DNA from: Cristatella mucedo
Taxonomy: Eukaryota > Bryozoa > Phylactolaemata > Cristatellidae
Length of the DNA: 64,000 nucleotides
NCBI GenBank assembly: GCA_009760855.2
Contig: WPIO01000001.1
Coordinates: 17,932,501-17,996,500 of the forward strand
Direction: 5' to 3'
The translations under genes were made by a program, and so were the position numbers. A model generated the notes under the pieces. That model did not search any database. It saw only the letters and a program-made list of their open reading frames with translations, and was not told the origin of the DNA. Shown here piece by piece: positions 1 through 12,426 of this stretch; positions within the stretch are counted from its first letter, which is position 1; each line of letters begins with the position of its first letter.

Positions 1-142
1 TCTGAAAAGCGTCGGTAACAAATGTGTGGACCCTAACGTGGTGGCGAAGTCGAGCATTGAAAACTATCGTAGCTTGTTGCTTTAGGTTATTTATAATGCC
101 AGCCACGGACGACGTTAGTTTAAAGAGAGGGGGCAGTGCAGC

Positions 143-283
143 CGAGCTGGTTTGGTCCAGTGGTTAAAGTGCTCGCTCCGACCTGGCTGAGGTCGTGGGC
201 TCGAGCCCTGAGGCATATGTGGAGCGCCTGAATAGAGATTAAGTTCTCTTGGGGCGCTATACAAATGAATTGTAAGAGTTATA
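143..283 (+). mobile_element. SINE family B (tRNA head, L2-like tail)
   Basis: Pol III A box (TGGTCCAGTGGTTAAAG) and B box (GGGCTCGAGCCC), then GAGCGCCTGAATAGAGATTA and TTGGGGCGCTATACAAATG. About 140 bases, nearly complete. Confidence 0.85.
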
Positions 284-976
284 AAATGGCGGCACAGTAA
301 ATCGCACAGACGATGACTTCTGAGATCTTTACCATTCGTAGTTCCTGAATGAAAACGGCTTGGAACCGGTTGCATGATAAAAAAAAGGTTAGGTAGCATA
401 ACGGCTGAAGCGATAGGCGGCCAGTGAGGCTCCTCAAGGAGGAGCAAGGCAGCAACTTCCGCTCTCTCTACACCCAGATTCAGGCAGTAGAGGGGTGCTC
501 TCTCGGGGTTAGAGTACGAGAGTTTTCGTGTGGCTAGTTCCAAATGCTTGTAACCGTCCATTGCTGTCTAATAGACCTCCACGCCGCGGATGTGGACCTT
601 TGACCTTACGGTCGTGGGCGCTCGTCAATGCAGTCGGCGTTCCGCCAATGCTGTCGGTGTAGGGGAACGCATCAGTGCTGGACCTTCAAGCCACTACCCA
701 GTGACGCAAGGCTCAGGCGTCTCTGGGCATTCGTCTCGCGACGGCTGGGACTAGGAACATTACGAGCGCCGTGTGCGGCCTAGTTCTGGTTGGATGTGGA
801 TCATTAGTGCGCTGACAGTGTGCCAGTCCGGGATCGTGCTCTCTCATCGTGCGTCAGCTCAAATGTGTCAGCCCTCGAACGCGCACGCGACCGACGCTCG
901 TGTATCTCGGCCGCTTCTCTTTTAGCTCTTTCAGCATCTTCGCACTTCCCTGTTTGCCTCTTCCTCCTCCCCGCAG

Positions 977-977
<1 letters not shown>
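284..977. other. No gene seen
   Basis: Mixed composition, rising in CpG content from 560. No repeat or coding signal recognised. Confidence 0.5.
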
Positions 978-1549
<572 letters not shown>

Positions 1550-1765
1550 CTGTCTTCCAGCCTCGCCCTCCCCGCCCTCCTCTTCATCCCCTCTCGATCT
1601 AACAAGAAGACTTGTTGGAAGCGCTCGGCAGGTATCGGAGGCCGGCCTTCACCTTCAGCTGGGGACCGGTCGAAACCAGCCACAGCGAGGAGGCTGTGGA
1701 GCATCGCTGCAGTGAGTCTACTGAAACTAGTATTTCTTCCCACCTCGCTTTATAAAAAAGGTCGG

Positions 1766-1940
1766 CTGAATAGCCCTGGTGGTTCAGTCAAGGAGTAAGG
1801 TTCGGGCACATCAACACCAAGGTGTTGGTTCGAGTCCTGCGGCAGGCAATCCTTTAATGCCCGCTGCAAGCTGTAGCGATAGCCGCTGCTGCTCTTCTGC
1901 GATATTTTAAATGACGCTGATCAATCTGCCAACATTTACT
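1766..1940 (+). mobile_element. SINE family A (tRNA head, own body)
   Basis: B box TTGGTTCGAGTCCTGCGG, then GGCAATCCTTTAATGCCCGC and a diverged AGCTGTAGCGATAGCCGC. This body has no L2-like tail block. Confidence 0.78.
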
Positions 1941-3624
1941 TTCTTTTTATCACCCCGCTCGCTTTGGATTGCACCGCCTCCTCCCGGCCGCACGACTCCA
2001 CCCACGGTCTAGGTAGTGAAGAGCAAGCACCACAACCCTCCGCCAAGGCCCAGGCAAGGGCAAGGACTCTTGTCGTTCTTCTCTAAAGACCTCACGGAGA
2101 GCTGCGGGTAGAATTCGAGGTGACCGATTCATCTCCATCGACAGTGCCTTCGGAGCGAAGCCGCGAGCCGAAATCGTCTCCTGCCGCCCAATCGTCGAGC
2201 GGCTGGGTGGGAAGGGGCCGGAAGGAGCCGCGCCCGCGGCTCGTCGCCACACAAGATTCGGCGCAAGAGCCGCAAGATCGAGAGCTCGGACGGCGGTCGC
2301 AGCCGCCGCCTCGGCGCGCTGCCGGGGCAGCACGCCGAGGCGGCGGCTGCGGCGCTCTCGGCGTCAGAAATCAGTCGGCGGCGGCTGTCGCCACGGTACT
2401 CGTACGAGAGCCGCCGCCGGCAGGGCTCCGAGGGCGCCGAGGCGGCGCTGCACCTGGGCTGCCTCCAGCTTCCGTGCACGCGACGGACGGCTTCTGCAGC
2501 ACAGTCGCGGGGTCGCGCGGTCGCAGACGCCCGACGCAGAGGCCGGACTGCAGCCGCCGTCCCGGCCGCACCCCCGCCGGTCAGCCGGCAGCGGATTAGC
2601 GCTCAGTCAGCCGGGTCGCCGCCGCCGCAGCCGACTCGCACTGGCTCGGACATTGGGGTAGCGGAAGTCCTCGGGCGAGTCCGGGGGCACTGGCGCGAGG
2701 GCGCGAATCGCGGGTCATTAGCGAGGTCTTGGGCGAGGCAGCACCGAGCCCTCAGGGTAGCGCTGCGCTCGTCTGCCGAACTGGGCTGTCCGCAGAATTA
2801 GGCAAACACCGTCCCTTCGACTGCCGAACCACACGCCGGGCCCGCACGCATGGGCTTTGCAGCCCCTAGAAGTAGAAGCCGCTGTGCGCTTCCTGCTCGG
2901 ACAACTTCCGCTACTACAATCCATCTAGCTCCAACACACTTCCCTCTCAAACCAAGAAGCACCCCAGGAATTTTTCTAGGTCGGCTCAAACCTCACCGGC
3001 CGAAGTATCGGGGGCGTGTCGAGAGTCACGACTGCTCACGCGCCTTCGGGGTGAGCTGAGGCTGCTGGCCCTAGCCACTAGGTGCGCCGACGGCCTGTGA
3101 GCTACCAGAGTGCCAAACCGAGGCAGGCAGGCAGGCCGACCGGAAGTGTTTTGACCGAGTAGGAAGATACTAATAATGCTGTCGTCTCTCGCTACTTCGA
3201 GCTTCGAATTTCGCGGCTTCGCTCAATCGACGTTTTTCAAATACATTCATTAAAATGTTGATCGATATAGTGAAAGTAAAAAAAAGCACTCCCTCGGTCG
3301 TCGGAATCAATTATACGAATTAAAATTAAAATTACGTGTGGACTGTAGGCCTGTGTATTAGAGCACTCCCGCAGATCCTTCAACGCCCAGTGCAGCCGCT
3401 AGGCCATCCCTTTACGGTGGGCAAGAACTTTAAAAAAAATGGGTGAGGTGAAACAAAGCCAATCAGAACGTGCTGTTCACTGATTGGCTGTTCTTTCTAT
3501 CCTCTTGCTATCCAGGCTGCCCATTAGCTAAGCCGCTAGCAAGTTTGTTTCGTACACGCTTCTACGTCACTAACAAAGTGATGTATCTTACTTGCTATAG
3601 TCACACTTCTACATCGCTAATAAT
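1941..3624. other. CpG-rich stretch, no gene seen
   Basis: 1960-3120 is GC-rich with many CG dinucleotides and open frames in several phases, none with family features. 3150-3620 is AT-rich. It could hold a promoter or a non-coding first exon. Confidence 0.4.
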
Positions 3625-3745
3625 CTAATAGTGTTAACGCTGTTAATTGCATTTCACTTTACAGCAAATGTAAAGCGCCTAGAGAGAGATTAAGTTCTCT
3701 GAGGGCGCTTTATCATGTGAATTATTATTATTATTATTATTATTA
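3625..3745 (+). mobile_element. L2 3'-end fragment with ATT tail
   Basis: Contains GCAAATGTAAAGCGCC, the TTAAGTTCTCTGAGGGCGC block and (ATT)n, the same 3' end as the L2 at 28.1 kb. Only the last about 120 bases are present. Confidence 0.85.
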
Positions 3746-5074
3746 ACGCTCGTAGCCGTGACAGTCTCGACCGATGCGCGGCGAATACGAGCGACGCCAG
3801 AACTCTCCGTAGCTCGGCTAGCGACTTGTACGCGCAGCAGCACCTCTGCACACGGGCGTACGTGCCAATAGCTGCGAAACGCGCCACTTACGAAGAGCGT
3901 CCATACCTCAACGTAACAAGTCCGTATCCGCCGCGTAGACGCAAGTCTGTTTGACAGCAGCGGAGGGCTACAGGCGTTCAGCAGCGGCCATGACGTACAC
4001 CGACGGCTCTGCGGCCTAGAGCTCAAATACCTAGGCCAAATTCGAACACCGACCGCCGTCTGCCTATCTCTCATGGCGTCGACATTATTTGGGCCTCGGC
4101 CCTAGATTATCGCATAATCGGTGCCGAGCCGTTAAAAAATGTGGTTACCGCTAACGAACAATCACCATCCATCATAATCTGGTCGCTTTACCTCGTTTCA
4201 GCTTCTTAGCCCTCGTTTTCGTTTCCGGCCTCCCGCTTCCTGCCGTCACCAGTCTCTCCGTGCGTCCGGTTGAAGCGCGCTGCACGATCTCCTCGTTTTC
4301 TGCAATCCTGTCACTCAGCCTTACGCCGCTCTTTGGCCACATTTTCCCGCACGCCGCCCTTTCACTCTATCTTACTGCTCCGCACTCACTTCCGGGTGAA
4401 GCGAGTGAGCAGCAGGAGGCGCCGCCTGTCCGCGGCACGCCAGGCGATGGCGGCCATGTTTTGGCGCGAAACCACCGAGTTCAGGATAGAGCTTCGCAGC
4501 GTGAAAGCGTGCGTGACGTTGCGCGCGCACCCCCGACGCTTTTTTTTGGCAGTCTCCACGCACAGGTGACCAATAGGGCGGAGGCGACTCTCTGCCTTCT
4601 CATGCGGTTCGTGCGCCTTCAGAAGTTATGAGCGGCGACCTTCGTACAAGTGCGCGAGGCTATACGCGACGCGCCACTCCTTCAGTGCCGCTGACTAGGC
4701 AGCCACGTGCTCGTCGGACCCGAAGCGGCCGAACGGCGGACATCTTGTCTGTCCGTCTGTCTACTTGCCTGTCTGTCGTTTTGCTTGTCTGCTGCCGCTG
4801 CGACGTGGCGTACGGTGCGGCGCTCCACGGTTTGAGCAAATACTCTCGAACGCTCTCGGCGCGTGATTGACAGCTCGAGGTAAATTCTTCACTCCCTCCG
4901 CGTTCTCCCCGCCCTACTACTTCGCGCTTGCTCATTCGAGCTAGCGTGCTCGCCTCAAGCGCAAGTAAGCCTAACTCTGAGACCGACCCAGCGAGCGAGC
5001 ACCATCGCCAGGTCTGCCTGCTGCAGAAGCGCCCACGTAGTGCACGTTTCTGCCGCGGCTATGGCCGCGTAGTA
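3746..5074. other. No gene seen; CpG-rich from 4250
   Basis: Unique sequence. 4250-5000 has dense CG dinucleotides. No splice-linked coding model could be built. Confidence 0.4.
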
Positions 5075-5255
5075 CCAGAGCCTACGCCTCCAGGGCTAAG
5101 GTGCTAGCACTTTCGACTCGGGTCGTGGGTTCGAGACCTCAAGCGAGCAAGTCTTTATTGCCCTTTACGCACGGCGTCGCTTGCCTCTAAGGCTCTTCTG
5201 TGACTATGTAAATGAGGCTGTTTAATCAGCCGACCCTTTAACTTTAACTTTTACT
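5075..5255 (+). mobile_element. SINE family A
   Basis: GGGCTAAGGTGCTAGCAC, B box GTGGGTTCGAGACC, then TCTTTATTGCCC and AAGGCTCTTCTGTGACTATG, ending GGCTGTTTAATCAGCCGACC. Confidence 0.83.
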
Positions 5256-5891
5256 TAGCCTGCAGTTCTCGCGCCTGGCTGCGCTGGGAGCGATTTCGTG
5301 ACGTGCCAGCGACCGTCGTAATGTCTGCCGTCCTCACTGCAGCCCAGCTGGCTGCAGGTATCGTACCCTAGGCAGCCCACGATTGCCCAGCTAACGACGG
5401 TCGCTTCCAAAGCTACCTCCTGCACTACTGTAATTTGAGGACGCCGACTCGCGACGAGGGCCGCGAGCAAAATGTTCCCGCTCACGTCGCTCAGCAACAC
5501 CAGCCGCTCACTCAAGCTCGTGGCGGCACCGACGGCCCCTCCCCCTCTGGAGGGGGCGATACCGAACCCGAACGAAGCGCACTTCGCCACCGCTGCCGAA
5601 GGTTCCGAGAGTGCGGCCGCGCCTGAGAGCGGCGCCCGAGCCTTCGGCGCTCGCGCCTCGGCCGCGGTCGGAGCGCGAGTGCTATTAGCCGCCGGCGAGT
5701 GGAGGCAGCTGCGGCGGGCCGCGACGTCGTCGGAGCGTTGGCGGCGGCGGCGGCGCTTCAGCTCTGGGCGCCGCGCCGCGTCGTCGCGAACCGACCGAGG
5801 GAGCCGCGCGGCGTCAACCGCGACGCTGCGACCGCGCGCGACGGAGGGATGCCGCCGCGGCCGCGCGAGCTCGCTGGCTGGTGCCGTTCGA

Positions 5892-5892
<1 letters not shown>

Positions 5893-5937
<45 letters not shown>
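5893..5937. repeat. (GCC)n trinucleotide repeat
   Basis: About 14 GCC units in a CpG-rich stretch; reads as poly-Ala, poly-Arg or poly-Pro in different frames. Confidence 0.95.
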
Positions 5938-6676
5938 TCGTCGACTGACGCTCGGCCGGCGATCGCCCCAGCGCCGTTTTACGCTTCTGGCTGGGGCGAG
6001 GACACGCGTCATCGCCACCGCCGCCGCTCAGGCGGCCGTCGCTTCCGTCGTCGCCGCCGCCGCAGTCACGCTACAGTGGTTCGCTAAGAGCGAGCGAGCG
6101 GGGCTCTGGCTGAGTGAGCCGCCAGCTGTAAAGCCGCCGTCCGTCGGCCGCAGCGCCGATTAGCCGGGGCTCGCGGCGGAGGCGCCAGCCGAGTACTTAG
6201 ACCCTTAATCCGTTCTATTTGATTTCCGTTTAAGACAAAAGTAAACGCCTCGGATCCACTTGTGCCCGCAGCAGAATTTAGTGCCTGCGCGCCGGAGAGC
6301 GCGCGCGGGGCGGCGAAGGCCCCGGCATGCCAAGCCGCCGACCTGTCGCCGGAAGGACGGGCGCCCGCCGGCGCCCACCGTTTCGCTCGCGCTGCGCATC
6401 CGCCGCCGTCGCTGCGGCGGATGCGACTTCGGCGGCGACGGCGCGGGCACCGGTGGTAGCCTCGGCGCTAGGACGGCGGCGCACGCGCGCGCGCGCGCGC
6501 CGGCTTACCTAGCCGCCGCGAGCCTGCAGGTTCGCGCTCGGGAGAGGGCTCCGCGCGGGCGGGCAGGCGGGCGGGCAGACGGGACGCGCGTCGAGACGAG
6601 GCGGCGACAGGCGCTACCGACGTTAAACCGCGCGTCGACTCTTGGATGCACTCAGCGAACCCGCGCCGCTCGAGGA

Positions 6677-6734
6677 GACGTCCCGGTCGCGGCGGCGGCG
6701 ATTTCTGCAGCGCCGCCGCCGCGACCGGGACGTC
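6677..6734. repeat. Perfect inverted repeat, 24-base arms
   Basis: Arms 6677-6700 and 6711-6734 (beginning GACGTCCCGGTCGCGGCGGC) are exact reverse complements around the 10-base loop ATTTCTGCAG. Confidence 0.95.
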
Positions 6735-7202
6735 GTGCCGGAGGTGCGCGCTGGCCGACGAGTCAAGGTGAGCCTTGGGGCTTAAGTAATTACTTCCCCG
6801 CCTGACACGGCCATTCGCCGACGGCGGACCTTAGTGAATAGAGCAGGCCGGTAAGCGACGCCGAGAAAAGTCGCACCCGTCTCTGTACGACGCTGCTGCG
6901 ACACGACGGCCGTTCGGCGAAGTGCTCGGGACATGTCCACCGGAGCAAGCAACGCAAACGACTGACTGGGGAGGCATGCAGTGCAGAGGGAGCGACAGCC
7001 ATGCATGGCCGGCCGGCGGGGAGGAGTTCCGGGCTGCTGCGGCGCTCATCGCAAGCCGCCTTTCCGCCTCTTCGTCTTCCTTTCCTCACGCGCGCCCCCT
7101 CCCTGCTTTTCATCCCTGGCGCCTTCTTCCTGTCCTCTCTTCCCCGCGAGCAACGTTAGCCGCCCCACTTCCGCCTGCGCTCTTTATTTCCTCTCTCCTT
7201 CT

Positions 7203-7237
7203 CTCTTCCTCTCCCTCTCTCTCTCTCCCTCTCTCTC

Positions 7238-7279
<42 letters not shown>

Positions 7280-7393
7280 TCTCTCTCTATGTCTCTCTCT
7301 CTCTCTGCCTCTCCCTCTATGTCTCTCTCTCTCTGTCTCTCTCACTCTCTATGTCTCTCTCTCTCCCCCTCTCTCTCTCTCTCTCTCTCTCTC
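7203..7393. repeat. CT-rich tract with ATGT interruptions
   Basis: CTCTCT runs interrupted by CTATGT and CTGTCT. Frames are artefacts. Confidence 0.97.
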
Positions 7394-8120
7394 TACATTT
7401 CTTCCTAACTACCACACTCGACGCCCTCTTTTAGAGAGTTATGGCAGACGTCGACCAACAGGCGAGCTCGTCAGCTAAGGCAGCGGCCGCGCTCGCTGCG
7501 GCGACGGCGGCGGCCGCGCGGGCCGTAATGGCGACGGAGGTGTCGCGGCTCGTGCTCGAAGCCACTCGTGCGAGCTCGGCCCAAATTAAAGATGACAGCG
7601 GCATTACTGCTCAAGCTGTCGCCGTCACCTCTTCATTAGAGTGTTTCCTACAATGAAATTAATCTGTTTTGATCAATACGCGCCTTTATGATGTGGTAAG
7701 CTCGATGATTCAGCTAAAGGCCGGTGTAATGATATTCAACGTGATGAAATTTTGCAATTTCGGCATCGGTCGCCATAACAAAATAGAAAGGCCCTTTGAG
7801 CGGCTCGAAAACCAGGCGCGAATCAATGGACAGCACCTGCTCGCGACGCAGCTATCGCGCTCGCGCGAGATTCCTCGAGAAACGGCGCTCCTGGCAACGA
7901 TTCCCGTCGTATCGCTTTGCATTCCGCTTCCCGCGGTCCGTGTGTGCGTACGCGCGTTTGCGGTCTCTCGCTGCGTTTCTTCGCGCGTCGCTCTTCTCTC
8001 GCTGCTGCGATTTCGCTGCCTGCTCTGGCCCTCCGACGCGCAAGCCCGCGGCCGCGCGAACGCCGCCGCCCATCTCTTGCGGGCGGTAAGAAGTACGCTA
8101 CTAGATAAATAAAACAATAA

Positions 8121-8126
8121 TTTATT
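8121..8126 (-). promoter_or_regulatory. Candidate polyadenylation signal of the POU gene
   Basis: AATAAA on the minus strand, about 600 bases after the stop codon at 8728 and in an AT-rich patch that interrupts the CpG-rich block. Position and motif fit a 3' end, but no transcript evidence is available. Confidence 0.4.
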
Positions 8127-8727
8127 TAACAGGATTTATATACAAAACTCATTACGACGATGGCGGATTCTAATACGTGTGCCCATGCGCCGCGACGCGA
8201 CCGGCGTGCGGGCGAACCAATGCGCAGGCGGTCGAGAATGCGTCGGCTTCATTGCATCCAAGCAACGACCGTCCTTGTAGCGTGCGAGTCAGCTGGACCG
8301 GCCGCTTGCCTACGGCGCCGGCGCGGGCGGTCGCGCCCTTGACTGCAGCGTCCGTTGAGGGGTGGGCGGGGCGGGCAGCGGCTGAGCGGACGGCGAAAGG
8401 GATGCGCTCGCGCCGATGCCACTCGCGCCGCCGCCGCCACCGCCTGGAATGTATACTCGCGCTGCTCCGCTTGTGCGCAACATGCTGAAAGGCCCCGCCG
8501 GAACCGCGGCAGCGGCGTGAGGCGGTGGAGCTCGACTGGACTAGACGGCCGCATCCGGCAACGGCGCCACCCGCGGCGGGACGGCTGTGCCGACCGCCGC
8601 CGCGACGCAGTGCGACGGGTGCTACCCTTTGACTTCTCGTGCAATCTCTGCGACACGAAAGGAAAACATCGCATCGCCACGGCGGCGCCGTCGGCTCGTC
8701 GTCGCGACGCCTCGGTTCATCTGCTGG

Positions 8728-9814
8728 TCACATCCAGGCGAAGTGATGCATTACGCCCGCGTTCAAGGATGACGCGGCGCCGCCGTAGACGCTCCTGCTC
8801 GGTCCGACCATGTCGGCCGTCCGATAATGGCCGCCGCCGGCTAGCAATGGAGTCGGCGAGCCGGGCCCCGCTGCCGAGTGCTGCGAGGCGGCCGACGGCG
8901 ACGCCGCTCCGTTGCCGTGCTGCTGCTGTACTGTCGGCAGGCCACCACTGCCGCAGCGATAGGCCTGCGACAGGGCGCCGCAGTCGTGCAGTGACTTGGC
9001 GACGCCGTCTGGACACGCGGCGGCGAGCATCGGCCGCGACGACGCGTCTGCCGCTCCGCCAACGGCCGCAGCCAGGACGTCGTCGTCCTTGTAGTAGCGC
9101 TCGTCGGCGCTGTCGGCCGGCGACTCGGGCGAGCTCGGGTAGATGATCTCGCCGTTGGGTCCGATCTGGGGCGCAAGCGGCGTCATGCGCTTCTCCTTCT
9201 GGCGCCGGTTGCAGAACCAGACGCGCACGACCTCCTTCTCGAGCTGCAGCTGCTCGGCGAGCTGCGCGATCTCCTGCGCCGACGGCTTGCACTGCTTCCG
9301 GAAGTGCGCCTCCAGCACGCCCTTGACCGTCACCTCGATGCTCGTGCGCTTCTTGCGCTTGCGGCCCTGGCTCGCCAGCTTGCTGTCGACCTGGCTCGGC
9401 GCGCCGTTCAGGCTGTCCGCCTCCTCCAGCCACTTCTGCAGCAGCGGCTTGAGTTTGCACATGTTCTTGAAGCTCAGCTGCAGCGCCTCGAAGCGGCAGA
9501 TGGTCGTCTGCGAGAAGACGTTGCCGTAGAGCGTGCCGAGCGCGAGGCCGACGTCCGCCTGCGTGAAGCCGAGCTTGATGCGACGCTGCTTGAACTGCTT
9601 GGCGAATTGCTCGAGGTCGTCGCTCGACGGCTGCTCCTCCTCGAACGGGTCCTTGTACTCCGGGTAGTCGACCAGGCCGGGCCCCGCCAGCGCGTACAGC
9701 GGCGTGGCGGCGGCGGCGCCGCCGACGGAGGCCGCGGCGCCGCCGCCGTGGTACGACGTTGCGCACGGCCAGGGTGGCGGCGGCAGAGCGGCTCTCGAGC
9801 ACATCGCCGTCGTG
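8728..9814 (-). CDS. POU class III homeobox transcription factor, exon 2 (C-terminal 361 residues)
   Basis: This exon encodes a DNA-binding transcription factor of the Brn1/2/4 - ventral veins lacking group, which acts in the nucleus in neural and ectodermal development. The POU-specific domain runs from about 9630 to 9409 ([14 protein letters not shown], then [20 protein letters not shown]). A linker with a basic RKRKKRTS leads into the homeodomain at about 9363-9184, whose recognition helix reads [13 protein letters not shown]. The class III assignment rests on LQKWLEEAD at the domain end and the near-invariant domain core. The homeodomain is divergent in its middle ([20 protein letters not shown]). 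The C-terminal tail is rich in Ala, Gly, Ser and Gln and ends FAWM before the TGA at 8728. The exon start is my choice: an acceptor TTTGCAG precedes 9814, and the phase matches the donor at 12042. Alternatively translation could start inside this exon, for example at the ATG at 9804. Family certain, 5' border inferred. Confidence 0.96.
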
Positions 9815-12041
9815 CTGCAAAGCGACGAGATGGCGATGATGCCGCGAAAAGTGGCTAGAGCCTGCGGCAGCGGCGCGAGCTCGTGGAAACGGCAGCAGAA
9901 GGAGGGGGCCGCTCGTAGACGGCGGCGGCGGCAGCCGCATGGGGCGAAAGGACGAGAGGAACGCCTCGCGGACTCGAGTCGTCCTTGCCGGACTGCTGCG
10001 GTGACGGGTGCCCCCCTCGCCCGGAGGGGGATCGCCCGCTGCGGTGGCCAAGAATGCCGGGTATTCACGCCGCCCTCGAGTCAACAAGAGAGCGGCAGCG
10101 CTCGGCGGCGGGCGGAGCGATGCGTGCGCCGGCGGCCGAGTGCCGCAGCGGCGGCTCTGCTGAGGAACGAGGGGGGACGGACGAAAGGACGGACCACGTC
10201 TAGGCAGCCCGCACCCCCGCAGTGACAGGCGGGAAAAGCCTGTGTCGGCAGGAGTCCTCTCAGGAAAAGCCGGACTGATCAAAAGCGACAGGCCCACGGA
10301 AGTGCTGCTGCGCCGAAGGAAGGAAAAGAGGAGCGCTAGGAGGGGGCAGAGACCGCTCTACAACTGTCAGCGGAAGGGCTGAAGGCGGCGGCGGCGGAAA
10401 AGAAACGGTGGAGACAAAAGACAGTGCTCGGGGCTGAGGAGAATATAAAATAAAATCCCGAGTCAGAGAGGGAGGAAGAAAAGAAGAGAGTTGAGGTCAG
10501 CGAGCCGTATGCACGAGGCCACGTGACACGTGGGTAAATCGAGGACTGGGAGGAGAAGGAAGAGGAGGTCGATAAGGAAACAGAAATACCGCGGGCGCGA
10601 TCGGGGCTGGGAGGAGGACTGACGAAGGGACTGAGGAGGACGGAAGAAGGAAGGATGAAGGACGGAAGGAGGAAGGACGAAGAACGAGGAGCAAGAAAGC
10701 ATTAGTGCGGTGTACAACGCAGGTGCGGCGCAGCAGCGTAAGCAGACAGGCGGCTATCGGGACGACGTACACGTGACGAGACAGGCAGCTTAGACGGAGT
10801 AAGCAAGGAGAGGAGAAGCGAAGAGAGAAGAAGAGGTGAGACGGCAGCAGACGAGAAGACGGGAAAAAGTCAGTTACGAACGGAGTTGAGCTGACGAGCG
10901 GATATAAGAAGAGAGACAGGGCAGAAGAAAAGTCGAGAAGACGGGTTGGCGTGGCGGCAACATTGACCGTCAGAGAAAAGTTAGCCGCCATTACTCCCTG
11001 ACAATTCTCAGGCCCTCCGCTACGTGAGCTAGGCTTGCAGAGTGCGTTTGAAGCTCCCGTCGCGCTATAAACCGCTCGCCTCCCCCAGCAATCTATCTGG
11101 CATAATGAGCGCTGCGTTCGCCCGGGTCACCAACGCGGTCTGCCCATCGCAACCACAACAGGCCACCGCCGCCAAGGACGCCCTTCCGCGGAGCCAGAAG
11201 CCGTCACGCCGGGACGGGCGCGGCGGTGCGTTGCACATTGCCGTCGGCGGCAGCACCAGCGCGACGGATGCATTTCCCAGCTCCGGCTAGCCGGCGGCGG
11301 CGCTGGCTATAGCTCTAGCGCGCGGGCCGCCGGAAGTCCATGCGAGCCCCATCTGCAGCCGTCCGCCGACTACGGCGGCGTGCCAGGGCAGGGGAAATGT
11401 CGTTCGCGGGGCCCCGGCTGCGCCGGCCGGCCGGCCGTCGGAGAGAGCCGCGGCCGCGACAGGCGGCCCCGACGGGCGGATTGGACGACGAGCGGCCAAG
11501 CGGAGGCAGTCGAGTGCCAGCTGATAAGGGCGGGCGGGAGAGCGCTCGCGCGCGCACGCGAACCTGAGCGCCGCGCGCGCACTTAAAGGACCGGCAAGCG
11601 TCCGCACGGCACTCGGAAGGCGGGATGTAGTAAGGGGCGGGGCAGGTGAGCAAAGCAAAGCGAGCCCCCTCGGGCGGGCGCCGCCGCCGCCGTACCCTGT
11701 CAATTACTGAATGGCACCAAATAAATTAACGGCATGACAACTCGTAGTGAAATTAAGGTTTTTTCCTCGCGACATCCGTGAGCAGCTCTGAGTCGGCGAC
11801 GTGGTCGCTGTCCTTTGTGCGGCGGCGGCGCCGGAGAGCTCAGCTTAGACAGGGGGAGAGGGCGTACGCCGCCGCTGGCTGCACTGGCCTCACGCCGCCG
11901 CCGCCGACAGGATTGCCAGTCTCCTGCGCGCGGATTATCCACAGGGGACGCGGCGCCAACGGCGTTCGCTTGTCCCGCGCCCATGCCGCACCGCCAGTTG
12001 GCGCCGCGCGCGCCGAGCGTCGCCGTTGCTGCGTTGCCTAC
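9815..12041 (-). other. Proposed intron of the POU gene
   Basis: This 2227-bp span begins GTAGGC and ends TTTGCAG on the minus strand. It is CpG-rich near both ends (9900-10160 and 11300-11700). The middle (10300-10980) is purine-rich on the plus strand, with many GGA/GAA triplets. Long open frames here are composition effects; none resembles a protein family I know. Confidence 0.5.
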
Positions 12042-12392
12042 CTCGAGTAGTCGGCACTGTCGATCTTTGCTTGCTGCTGCTGCTGCTGGTGCTGCTGGTG
12101 CAGGAGGAGCAGCTGCTGATGTTGATGCTGTTGCATCTGCTGCTGCTGCTGCTGATGCTGATGCGGCGGCTGCAGAGTTCCTGGCTCGTTTCAAAGCGCT
12201 GGCGGCGGCCGCCGCCGCGTGCTGGTACCAGGCGCTGTCGGCCGCCGCCGCCGGCGTCCAGGCGGTCATCTGATGGTGCGACGGCTCGTACTTGACGGAC
12301 TGATGCCAGCCCCCGCCATAGCCACAGTTGTCGCCGTAGCCGCCGTTGTACATCGCGCAAGCACTGAAAGGCTGCAATGTTTGCACTGACAT
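12042..12392 (-). CDS. Probable exon 1 of the POU class III gene, with a frame conflict
   Basis: The open frame begins with ATG at 12392 (MSVQTLQPFSACAMYNGGYG), followed by a Gly/Tyr-rich stretch, then Ala-rich sequence. It ends at a good donor, CGAG|GTAGGC, with the last exon base at 12042. At 351 bases the exon is phase 0 in the ATG frame, but exon 2 requires phase 2. Reading the last third one base out of register gives a His/Gln/Leu-rich tract ending AKIDSADYS, and that register joins exon 2 exactly. A stop codon in that register lies just upstream of the CAG tract, so the two frames must switch between about 12180 and 12200. A one-base sequence error or a real indel in the CAG region would explain this. 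The N-terminal sequence alone does not identify the family. Assignment rests on strand, spacing (intron 2227 bp) and the splice fit, and this could instead be a separate gene. Confidence 0.55.
12065..12175. repeat. CTG/CAG-rich tract in the proposed POU exon 1
   Basis: Interrupted CTG triplets on the plus strand (CAG on the coding strand). They encode His/Gln-rich sequence in one register and Ala- or Ser-rich sequence in the others. Confidence 0.9.
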
Positions 12393-12426
12393 CTTCTCTT
12401 TGAAGATGGCCCACCCAGCCCGAGCG

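Larger units (their letters stand above)
5256..8120. other. CpG-rich flank 3' of the POU gene
   Basis: 5440-6180 and 6290-6760 are very CpG-rich with a (GCC)n run and a perfect hairpin. 7203-7393 is CT repeat. A 71-codon Ala-rich frame at 7441-7656 has a good start context but no recognisable features. No gene called. Confidence 0.4.

Noticed and set aside
2120..2599. Arg/Pro-rich open frames in the first CpG-rich stretch
   Set aside because: Open in several frames at once, with no domain or splice support; high GC content explains them.
5472..6163. Ala- and Arg-rich frames across the (GCC)n run
   Set aside because: Trinucleotide repeat read in several frames; no conserved motif.
7441..7656. 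71-codon Ala-rich frame with a good start context
   Set aside because: No family feature, no splice partner, and Ala-rich by composition. Left uncalled.
8355..9858. Plus-strand frames opposite the POU exon
   Set aside because: Shadows of the minus-strand POU coding sequence.
9815..10297. Upstream extension of the POU frame to 10297 or 10068
   Set aside because: The added residues are Arg/Pro-rich without POU3 N-terminal character, and a fitting acceptor lies at 9814.
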